Assembly: GCA_964030785.1 (NCBI GenBank)
Contig: OZ034975.1
Span: forward strand, 40,988,569-41,052,568
Direction of reading: 5' to 3'
DNA length: 64,000 bases
From: Siderastrea siderea
Lineage: Eukaryota; Cnidaria; Anthozoa; Scleractinia; Rhizangiidae
Part shown: positions 44,801-56,800 of the stretch, one piece after another
Position numbering within the stretch: the stretch's first letter is position 1
Layout of the letters: the number at the start of each line of letters is the position of its first letter
Program-made: the position numbers and the translations under genes
Notes under the pieces: generated by a model
Seen by the model: the letters and a program-made list of their open reading frames with translations, nothing else
Told to the model about the DNA's origin: nothing
Database searches by the model: none

Positions 44801-47800
44801 TGTGGGAACTGGTGGTGGAACTCTCTTTTTCCTTTCCTTTCCGGTTGAAGTACAACAGTACGGTTGTCGAAAGCTCATAGATTTTTAACAAATTTTTAAC
44901 TAGAGAAGGTTTATTCTTATTTATGTTTGGTCTAGTATGAAATTTCTTTTGCAGGTTTTCATTTTTGTGATATTAGGTATTCTTTACAATCTCTAAAACA
45001 GGTCATGCAAAATTTATTTACACTTTAAATTATAGACCAAAAAAATCCGTGTTTATATTTAGCTAGTTTCCCAGACTCCGGCTCATAAGGGCCCATCTCT
45101 CAAAACCACAGGTTTTCTTGTTATCAATAAATTTTGGAGAAAATTTGCCAGTTTTTGAGAGAAGTACATATGGTTTGTTCTGCTCCCCCCCTTTTTTTTT
45201 CGTTTTTTGCTTACAATATCCAAAATGGGAAAGATGTGAAGTCCGCCTTCATTGAATAATATTATCGAAACATGAACAACCGTTGTTCAACTGTACGTGA
45301 TTGTTTTTTTTAACAGAAAAAATATATTTAAAGACAAAAAGGGAAATTACAAAGAATTAAGTTTACATACAATTTACAATAAAAATAGGATTTACAAACA
45401 TTACAAAAAGGACGCGTTACAAATAATAAGGTTTACAAAGACCAAAAAAAACCCTAAATATGTTACAGCAGTATGACTTGTCGCTACAACAACCAATCAA
45501 GGAGAGATAAGTGGGAGTAAAGGTTCCCACTTTTCATAACGATATCTAATTTTATTGTTTTGTCTCGCAATAGAGCGTTCTATAAAGTATGTATTCTTAA
45601 TTTTCTCTATTAACAGCAGGACAGATAAAGGAGTTTTGTCTAGTTTACAGCGATAAAGAAAAAACTTGCTTTCCAGGATAATGTAATTTGTCAAGGTATT
45701 ATGGACTTGCAGGTCTTGCCTTCAGAAAAATATATCTTTGATTTGGAGAGGTCTGCTCCACTTCAGTTTTCCTTCAAAAGTGGAGTATACCTCGTTGCAA
45801 AAAGATTGGACTCTCGGACACAGGAAAAGAAAATGTTTTATAGTTTCGACATCGTTTTCGCAGAGATAACATAGAGGAGATTCAATTTTTTTAAACTTAA
45901 AAAGGGTGTCATTTGTATATGAAATTCTATATAGTATTTTATACTGAAACTCCCGCAATTTTGTGCTAGGTTAGCTCTAAAAGGTATAAGATAGATTTTT
46001 TTTGTAATCTAACTGGTACTCATCAGTTTTAAAATTTTCTTCATATTTCTTCCTAGCGGTAGGTTTAGTGCATACTTTTGAAACAAACTTGTTATAGAGT
46101 GACTTCGACTTAAGTTTTTCAAGGGGGATTGTGTCATTTTCCCATGATATGTGAAAAGAGTTTGGCTCAAAAGGGGTGGTAAAATGAGCTATAGATGGTT
46201 TACTACTATTCAACAGGTTCCGCCATACCGGAGGCATGGCGTCCGGCATGCTGATCAGTAAATGTATGTTGCTAGGAGATAGAAGAGATCTCAGAGGCTC
46301 GATATTGAACACCAGCATCCCTGCCTCATCGTAAAGGTCGCCAACCTTGTTTAGACCCATAATACTCATCTTTCGACTATATACAGATTTGTTACCAATG
46401 CAAATAAACCTATTGTTCCAAAGGATCTGATTCACTATATCACGTTGCGATGCATTCTTGATAAAACTCAGGAATAGCAACTGATAATTTCTTATAATCA
46501 AAGTTACAGTGAAACAAAAACTTGTCCCCAACGTTCTTCAAATAGAAACCAAGAACAAATTTCCAGCCTGCTGGATAGGCGTCCAAATATTTCTTAATAA
46601 ACAGTATTCTGAGTTGAAATCATAGATGCAATGTCTGGCATTGTCAAACCTCCTTCGTCAATAGAATTTATCAAGGCTGCGCGCTTTACTTTGTCTTTGC
46701 CTTTCCAAATAAACGAATAAAGTAACTCATTGATGCTTTTGACAAAATCTGATTTCTTGCGCGAGACTAAAGCAACGCGATAAAGAATTTTCGGTATGGC
46801 AAAGGATTTAATCACTTGAATCCTTCCAATCAACGTAAGACCTCTCCAAGACCAGCTTTGCAGCAATTCTTTTAAAGATTTCTCGATAGACTCACATTTT
46901 TTTTCATAAAAACGCTGGTGATTATAGGTAAAATATACCCCCAATTGTACACGATTGTGCAAACGTTTTTCCTGCACTTTTTTGATGAAATAGCTGGAAT
47001 GAGAGTTGGAATTAAAAAAGAAAAGACTATGATTGGTAAATGACGTCAAACGCAGTCTCAGATTCACTGCATTCTTCTCAGATGACGCCGAGAGCTTATT
47101 TAGATTTCGAGAATATTTTGATTCCAGCTTCAGGTTTAAGTTACTAGTGAAAGATCCTGTTTTCCTGTACTAAGTCTTGGAATGGTATAAAGATAAAGGT
47201 AGCAGTTGTTTATTAACCCTATTTAGCCTGGGGGGCACATTGTGCCCGCGCTGACTTTAACGAATCATAACATTTAAATGGCTCGACGAATAGTCACCAA
47301 ATCTCGTGACTTTTCCTAAAATTTATCAGAAAAATTTTGCTGTGTCAATGACGCGTCTATGATGATTGACGTTTCCATAGCTACTGTCTACTCGGGAGGT
47401 ATTTGACTATTTTCTGTCTTTTTTCAGTCTTTTTTCAGTTTTTTCCCCTTCGTTTGTAAAAAAAAAAATTAATCCTTCACTTTTTGGTGCTTGATTAAGT
47501 ATGTTTCTTAGAACAAATTCATATATTTTTCGATGTCGTCATGCCAACTGTATGACTGTAGGCTCGGGATTCAAGATGGCGGCCTCAAAATTCAAACTGG
47601 CTGCTTTGTGACATCATTGTCACGCCATGACACGTCATAATCGACACGTCATAACTCCAATCTGTTAAGCTAACGACGTAATGAAAACCTACTAAGTTTC
47701 ATTACAAGAGCGCGAATACTTTTTGAGATCTATTGGGGGACACTTTCCCCTCAGGCACAGAAACTCAAAAAATGCCCAGGCAAAATAGGGTTAAAACTAC

Positions 47801-50800
47801 TTCACAACCATCATGCTTTGAATTATATAATGCATGTAGTTATTTACAATCTTCAGATGTACATATGCATTCTACGTGCACTCTGCGGTGTGTCAGTTAG
47901 TGTGCGCAGTCAATACTATGGTATGTCAATATGGAGATTTGTTCGTAAAAAGACATGTACAGAACCAGGGAACATAGTGTGCTGTTGCTTTGTTTCACGG
48001 TGTAATATATACAAATTCCTTTTAGGTCCAGCAAAATTCACAGCTTTAAGTCCTGACCAGAATGTGACTGAAGGTTCCAATGTACAGTTGTTTTGTGAAG
48101 CATCTGGTAAGCCAAAACCAAATATCACCTGGGTCCAAGTGTTTAAGGATGGAAGTGAGAGTGAAGTGCTGCACATGGAGCCCACATGGAATTTTTCAAA
48201 GATCAGCAGCGCCAAGGCTGGGACATACAGCTGCACAGCTTACAATGGAGCAGGAGACCCAGTTAAACATACACTTACAGTGACTGTTTTATGTGAGTAT
48301 ATGTAAAATTTCAGTAGATTAAAGTATCAATAGTGGTATTGCTAAATGGTTTTATAGGTGCATTTTATCAAGACAGGTAATTCTAAAAATCCGCTGGGAA
48401 AAAAGTTGAAAATTTGTCACCTGATTACTGATTATGGTAGACATTAGGCAACTGATGACCAAATGATTGTCACAATATACTTCACAATCGCTTACTGTAT
48501 TGGAAGTGTATATGTGTACCAAACTTAGAGACCTGCATTGCAAGACTGTCAAGTGAACTTAAGCGATATAAAATATTGTAAGGAGGCAGACATTCAGGCT
48601 GGTGCAACCACACATGTAGTGTAGACTTGTAGGTCAAAGTAAGTAGGTAGCTACGTGCGATAGGTAACTAGGTAAAAGACAAGTAGGTAGTAAGGTACTT
48701 ATCGGTAGGTTAATAAGGTGGGAAGTTAGATGGCTGGGGGGGGGGGAACAGTAGGGTGGCAGGCAGAAATGCACTTAGGTTGGAGACAAAAGAAAAAAAA
48801 ATAAAACCAAAAACAGATTTGAAGTGAAACAATTATTCTGGCCTGTGGTCATTAGTTACAGGTTGATGATGGCCCATATAAGCTGCAAGGCCAGAAAAGG
48901 TTATAATTTTTTCTATATGAAATGGAATACTTATTTATGCAAGCCAGATCGATGTAAAGTACAGCTGTACACTGTTTGTGACAATTTCTCTTATTTCTCT
49001 TGCTCAGTTGCTCCTATGATAAATCTTACGGATACGCATTACGTTGAAAGAGGGCAAGCTGCATCCCTTTACTGTCAAGTAAAAGGATATCCCTCACCCA
49101 CAATTAGCTGGACTCCATGCAATCCTCAGGAAAATGTGTGCGATAACAGCTTCCTAAATATTTCAAAAGTGCAGGAGAGTGCTGAGATATATACCTGTAC
49201 AGCCGAGAATACTTTGGGCAAAAAAAGTGCAAGCACCGACCTTGGTAAGTTGTCACTTAGCGACACTATGCATTTACATGTGTTAAGCGACACTACATGT
49301 ATGCATGTACATGTAGTCGTTATATGGCTTAGCTGGTCCATAACGAAAAGGAGCCAGCTGATTGGTTCGCAAAGCAAGCTGAAGATTCCTAATCGGTCTA
49401 CGCTAATAATTTGGCTTTTCTACTCACATTTTCGAGTTCACCAACAGAACTGTTGGCAAAGACCAGTGGCATGGATTTTCCCTGGCCATTACTGTTAATT
49501 TTAAGCCCTGGTTACTTTGATACAGAAAAACAAGGCATTTCTCCTAATACAGGTACCCTTCCTAAGCTACTTTCTTCATTTCTCCAGCTGCTCCCAAAAT
49601 TAGTGACACCCCTGTGCCAAATATTAATATTTTAAATTCATAATTAATAAAGCAGAATGATTTCTTCAACTAAATGTTCTTTGAAAAGGCCCTTCCTGAT
49701 TTAAGGAACCTGTTCTTGCACGTCAATTTGCTGTATTTCGAGCAGTTGACGATCTATGGGACAATTTAAATTGTCGTAGACTACGTTGATCTGTACATAT
49801 CGAAAATGTTTTCATTTCATTCTGTTTCAGTCATTGGAGGCAATGTGATTAACTTGAGAATGACATTCACAAGCGAAAAATGTACTGAAGGAGGACCTAA
49901 CAAGTCCTTTTTGAACAAACTAAAAGAAGTGGTAAGTATTGTGTTTAAGTATGGATGACTGTCATTGTTGTTTGGAAGATCTAGATTTCGATTTCATTGC
50001 AGTGGTGTACCTCAGCATTTTAAGTTGTAAATGCTGTTATGATTTTAGGTCGACATGTTATTTGAAAACGAGAATGCTTATAGTGATACAACACTGTTAA
50101 AAGTCAGGTGGGTAACTGTTTATCTCAAGGTATGTCAGATCCACCTCCAAGCACTGCGGTTTAACTTCCACGCCACTGGCTTCTGGTCAGACAGACACCA
50201 AAGAACTTTGTTCTTCGCCATCTTAATCAAGAGGCCTTTTCTCCACTCACTCGATATTTCACCTTCATCCCAGATCTTGTCCCCTCTCTCCTCTTTAAGC
50301 GCCTCTGACTCAGCTGACGTCACAATTTCATGAAGTACTCCTGTAAACTATCGTTTATGTACAGACAAATTTCTTTCACCATATTAACAATTATGGACTT
50401 GAATTTTATTGTAAACTAGAAGTGAACCGATTCAGCAGGAGAAGAATGATTGTCTGAGGCTGTAAAGAACGCTTCCATTGTCACTAATTCTTGTTATACA
50501 TGCTTAAACATTTCCTGGGATACATTTATTTTCAGAATGTTTTAGTCGCCTTTGTATTGTGCTATTTACTGTACCATAATTGACACCGTTGTAAAGCCAA
50601 CTCTTTGCTAAGTTTACATGTCAACGTTGGCGTGTTATTGAAAGGTGCGGTGCGCCAGTTGAAAACCCATTGATTTAGTTGCAATGTTGCTTTTCAATTT
50701 CATTCTACAGTTGTGGAAGTCTAATCGTTGATTTGGCCTTGAATTTCACAACTATTGTTACAGAAGATTGGGTAATTTCTGTATTTCGTACTGCCATTAA

Positions 50801-53800
50801 GAGTGGTAAACTTGGAGAATTTTCTGAAAATGCTTCATCCATAGTTGGAATCGCGCCTGTCATTCGAAGTACCACCGAGCCACCCTTAAGCAAAATTACG
50901 CCAACACCTGATGGTATGTATAAGTATCTTACTGAAATAAAAAAACGTCGGCTAAAAAGCCTACATGTAAACATAAACGATACGACCCATTGTTTTTCTC
51001 TGAAGCGTACAAGAACTTATTTCCATTCTCATCACAATCTACTCCAAAATCTTTCTTGGAATGAGAGGGCAAATTCCTTTGTTAGAAATCTATGCTTAAA
51101 GAATGCTTGAAGAATATGATTGTGTCTGAAAAAGACTACCGAGTACTGCAGGGCTTACTAAAAATCAGGTTGCGAAATGTTCGTTCGTTTGTTTTGAGGA
51201 CTTGAAGTTCACTCTTTAAAATTCTAGAGCTATAGGCAAGAAAACAGTTTTGAAACTTTTCTGATTCTAATTTCAACTTCAGCACATTTCAACAAGGTTC
51301 AATGTATAACTATACACAAAGTCAGAAATGGTATAATGTGACAAAGTAAAATCCTTGTTTTCTTACTTTTTGATGATCGTAAATTTAGTTACTTCGAGCA
51401 CGTTAACCATGCAGGTGGGTGCATTTAAGAACACTGCTTGTTTATCGAAAATTATGGAGACCACCACCGAGATTTGCTTTGTCTCGTTCAGTCATGTGAC
51501 ATAACCAGACGATTAGGTTTTAAACCTAATACTGTTATATCATAAGGGACGTTCAACTCCGTTATTTACCTTTTTGTAAGTCAGTTAGGTAGCAGGGCTA
51601 GAGTTGTAGCTGTAGTTGCGCTTTGAGAAACATACTTAAGTAAGGAACGCGTATGATTATGTAACCACACATTCTATGGAAGGTCTTTTAGGCTAACGTC
51701 AGAGTTAAAACAAGAGTGCTTAAGTGCAGGTGGTGTGCGTCACGAGATTTGACCAATCAGAACGCGTCATTTGTGTAGGCATTTTTGCGCTCGGAAAGAG
51801 CACCTTCGAGAAGTGTATGAGGTGAAATTTTCGTTATTTTCGACGCTTGTGATTTTGTTCTCGGAATTATACCTCAACCTAAAGTTTTTGGAATACCATA
51901 TCTTAGTTCTGGTCAGGTTATCGTTGAAGGTAAATGTTTTAGTCGCGTTAATGAGAAGGTCAAAGTGGGCAGCTAGTTGAAAGCCGCCATGTTGATTTCA
52001 CTGTTAATGTCACAGTTCTTCTTGGACTCGAAGCTGCTTACTGTTAACGGTATTTGCTCATTATCTTAGCCAGTTAGGTAGTATAACTTTTCTTCTTTTG
52101 AAATGTCGGGGTCTACCCGGGTCTACCCCTTATAGTTTCTCCGTTACAAGCCGCTGAAAGTATCGTAGAATGAAGACAACATGTAAACCAAGTAGCAGAT
52201 CTCCCGGGAAACCGGCTGAGAAAGTAGACTGAGATGAAAGCCGACACGAAGGGAATAACATCAAACTTCGAAAGGTTCTGCTCAAATTTGAACCAGAAAA
52301 GGGGAAAAAGGTCAATTTCTATAATGCCTCGGGCATTTCAGCATTTTATCTCCCTTGTTTGTATAATTTATGAGGTCCAAGCAGGTTACACGGGTGCTGT
52401 ACAAAGTGAGCTTATTTTATAATACGAGTTTTTCTTAAATCGTCAGTGAAGCTGTTTCTTTTTTTTGTTTTGTCACAAGACATAAACAGTGGTTTTATTT
52501 GTATATTCTGATAAGAAAATGGTGAACAAAACAACTTGTACAAGCAAAAGTTGGTACTGTTTTGTCACTGTTTTGTGTGTAATCTTATTATTTTCTGACA
52601 GTCAGCTTTTCAACAACTGTGCACGTCTCTGCCACCAGTGGAATAGATTATGTATGAGCTTTACTCAGTGCTTAAGAATTTCGAGGCTAATTTTGATTTC
52701 CAATAGCTTATGGATATGTTCACACTTGGTGTCTGTGCACCGGCACCGTAGAGACTGGTGCTGTGTTACTGGGTATCCAAAAATATGTAATATTGTGTAC
52801 ACATTTTGAAAACGGAGCTCTCTTTTGCTCTATCAGAGCTAATTTAAAAATGTGAGCATAGGCAGGAGTTATTGATATATAAGCAGACTGACAGAGGGTG
52901 TTTGCTAAGTTGTAACCTTGGAATTAAAGAAAGACAAACACATGGAATTGGTGATCACTTTAGAGCCCAAGCACAGATCTGCATCTCACAGTGTAGTAAG
53001 GTACCCAAATTCATGCATGAGTACTTGACAAAAAGGTGTGTTCACATACAAAAGTGCCCAGTGAAAATGGTAATCAGTGCAAAAAGCAATAGGTTCGGGG
53101 GTGGAAGCGGAATCATTTGACCTTCGAGATTCATGATTCCTGCCTTTTTTTCCCCAATGATTCATGATTCATTTCCAATTTTATTTCGATATTCATGATT
53201 CATTTGTCATTGTTTTATTCAGAAAACTAAAAGAAAACACAAATGAAATTGTACATGATACACTTCCTTTAAATGTGTCAAACTCATTTTCTCGTTTTAT
53301 AAAATATCCTCAACATAACGAATCACCGAAATTGAAATCCCAAGAGAAGAGATACCGAAGAAGTACTCTCTCTTGACTTTGCTCCAGTCCACACGTATCT
53401 GTTGTCCTGGTGACAACAAAAAAATTTGTGTATGTGTTCAGAGGAAAACGTTGTCAGTCCCCTCTTATAAGTATTCTTGAAGTGATCGTTTTCCTTTTGC
53501 ACACGTGTACGATTAAAAACGATCGAAAACGCCACTTTGTGGGGACTTGCTCAAAAGGAAAACGATTCCCAAATACGTCCGTTTTCGATCACTTAGGTGT
53601 GGACGAAAGGCCGACTTGAACCGTAAAAATGGCCCGTGTTTGATCATTCTTGCCGTCCACATTGTTCTGAAAGCAACACACAACTTAAACTAGGACAGCG
53701 CTTTTGAAAATGTCCGTGTGTTTTCAATCACTTTCGATCTTATACGTCCGTCATACCTATGGACTGGAAACCGAGCCTAAATAAATAATTCGTTTAAAAA

Positions 53801-56800
53801 GAAAACAGATGGAAAAGGGCTGTGTACGGAAGGAGGCTTATACACTTTGTATTTTCACTTTATGCTCTATTGTGTCTGTGGATTCGGTTGAATTAGTTGG
53901 CATTGGAATTTAAACAAAATTCAAACACGTCATTGACACTCGCGAAAGCTTGCAAAATGATAAAAAACGAGGGTCATAGCATAAACGCTCACAGTTGCTT
54001 AAATTTTTGGAGGTTAAAGCATGGATTCATAAACATACCGCATGGCAGCTACTTATCTCTTCGATAAATACGCATCCACGTTTCAAGGTTCCATCAATGT
54101 CACTAATACAGCCTGATTCGTGTAGCAGATCGTCCCGTCCTTGTGCTGTAAGGCGTGCGTTGGGGAAGACCGTCGCTGTCCTCATCATCAGAGGAGCTCT
54201 CGTTTTCGCTTTCTACGTCAGTGTCACATCCTCCTTGCAACACCCGCTCAATTCTGTCTACCTCCGTTTGAGGAAGATTGTACTAGACGCATCCGTGGTG
54301 ATGTTAGTGTTCACTCGGTCAACAATGGCATAAGGCGAATTTTTGTTGTCCCTGTAAGCCTCTTTAAACGCGAGGGAGTCTTCAGAGTTGCTATTGTCTA
54401 GCCAAAGAAGGTCAGCCGTGTCTTCTGCAAAGTCCAATTCCATTCCCGTTCGACTCTTAACGAGTAGGTCTTTTAACAGTACTGTCAGGAAAAAGCTAAA
54501 TTGTTCTCTGCGTCGAGCATGTTTTACAGCAAGCACCTCCTGCGCGTAGAACAATACTTCGTACTGAAGGTGAGTTTGTTGATTACACGGCCCGTTGTTT
54601 TCCTCAGGATTGGTTTCACGAAGTAAGGAGGCGGTTGTAACTGTGGAGCCTGGCTCTCGTGGCTGTGTGCAAAACGATATTTGGTACGGTAAATGGCCAG
54701 TATCCTCTTTGCTTTTGTCCCGTACGGTGTGCTGTCTCACACTTTTTCCAAAGGTGGTAGCAAACTCGCGGAGCTGTTGCTTGTCTTCCAAGGACAATTT
54801 CTCCATTGCTGTCTCAAGCTGCAGCACCTGGGAAATTGGTGGGGGGCTAGCATCTATCACTTTGTTAGGGTAGTAGCTTTTAGGGCCCGTATAGTAGTGA
54901 AATTGGCCACGATACATTTTCTTTTGAATCTCTCTGACACAAGTAGCACGTCGAATCCCGTATTCCAGCTGCGTTGGCATCGGGTCATCCTTCCTCATAA
55001 GGGAAAAGAGGTTTTCAACCACCAGCGTGACCATTGCTTTCAGACGGATCTGTGAAAGAAGATCGGTAGCACCTAACTCCGTCAGCATGTTTTCCAGGCG
55101 AACCAGGCTCTCATGCATCAACATAAATGACCTACGAGTGCAGTATGGAATAATTTGATCGGGACCTTGTGTAGAAACACGGCCAGTCCTTTGTCTAGTT
55201 TGCTCTCCCCACGTCATGAAAAACTCAACGAGCTTTTCAACTACTGTTAATGCTGGATCAAATGTTTTTCTTGGTTCCCCTCTGTAGTGATCGAGGTCAA
55301 ACAACTGTGCATAGGGAAACACAATAGATGACAGCTTTCTTAGAGGGCCAGCGTTACTAATAAGTCGGATAGACTTATTTCCAGTGTCGCAAACAATCAA
55401 AGTTGACCCCATGTTCGCAATGCCATGGGGGGGAGTGAAACCTTGCAGACGTAACGATACCATCCTGACTTCCCGGCTCGTTGGATTTTCCACAATATAG
55501 GTCCACATCCTCATTGTCATTCATAATGGGTAGTTTAAAGATGCAGTGGCTGCTACACGAAACAAAGAGATGCGCGTCAACAAGACACAATCCAGACGGA
55601 GACGGGAGGAAAGGGGAAGGAATACGGCGTAACAGAACGCCTCTGTTATTGTGGAAAACAAGAATACATGGCTGCTCGGCGTGCCCATTAGCGACGACAA
55701 GTTTTTCTTGATAACAAGTAAGAGCTACTGGTAGAATCCTGTCATCGCTGTCTGGTCCTGGGTACAGTTTTTGCAGTCTTCCTTTGCATGAACTGTTGAT
55801 CGTTACATCTGTAAGCTTAAAAACCACCCCCTGTGTGGTGTCACCAACATAGAAGTCGGGATAATCTTGCAGGAGTTTGCGTCCGATACAAATAGAAAAC
55901 GGTCTCAGCAGCGGCAATCTAGTGGTTAAAATTAAAGAAAGTGTGCAAGTGATGGTATACTTTCTGGCGATAGGAATAGTGTCGTCTTGGTCTTCAGACT
56001 CATTTGCTTCAACGAAAAGAGTGTCATTTTTCTTCCTTGACACCAATCTAGAAATGTCAATGACCCTGATTGCTGCATTACCGCTATCACAGACAAAAAT
56101 GAGGTTGGCGTAGATACAGAGTCCTGAGGGATTCTGAAACAAACTCTTTCTACCATCACGTAAACCTGAATTGCTTTCACCAGCAATGGATGAAAGGTTG
56201 GCTGGGCAGTGTAAATCAGACTTCATGATTTGATGAGTAAATTGGTCGCTGAAGAAAATAGTCCCGGTTGGTTGATGAACAGCAACGTCTACAGGGCATG
56301 TCAGAATCCCTGGTCTATTTTGCCGCGGGAAAGTATAGATTTCAGGTACAATTGTGGTAACGACATCTTCCGTTGGTATGGCCCGCTGAACCTCAGGTGA
56401 CAAAACCTCTACTGCTGTTTCGACAAACATTCTGTCCTTGTTTTTCAGTGCCTTAATTGTCACAGCTTTTTTTATCGGTGATGATACAGCAGGATTGTTA
56501 TCTCTTCGGACGGCAAGAAGCATTCTCAAGTTGACGAGGCTATTATCAAGAAATACCCAGTACCAAAATATAGCAGACCGGACCGACTTGATGTTGTGTG
56601 GAGGATCTGGCATAGGCAGTTGGAAAGTGTCAGGAAAGCGAGAAGATAAACGCTCTAAGAAAGCTTTTTGCTTGGACTCGCAATCGGTGCACCAGCCAAA
56701 TTGTAGAAGTTTCTTGCATTCTAGATTGTTGTTGTGACAAGGTAAACACGGTCTTGCGGCTGGATGCCACTCTTTAAAGCCAACAGCAGCACAATCCCGA

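Noticed and set aside
44504..44878. 124-codon minus frame as an independent protein
   Set aside because: It is a Penelope C-terminal fragment whose last part is out of frame with the GIY-YIG region.
47818..48025. Upstream extension of the gene C Ig2 frame as coding
   Set aside because: A good acceptor at 48021-48025 and the gene B homologue of identical exon length show that the extension is intron.
54258..55520. A separate 420-residue gene
   Set aside because: The NHL pattern continues without a break from the preceding frame across the G7 run, so it is the same gene after a frameshift.
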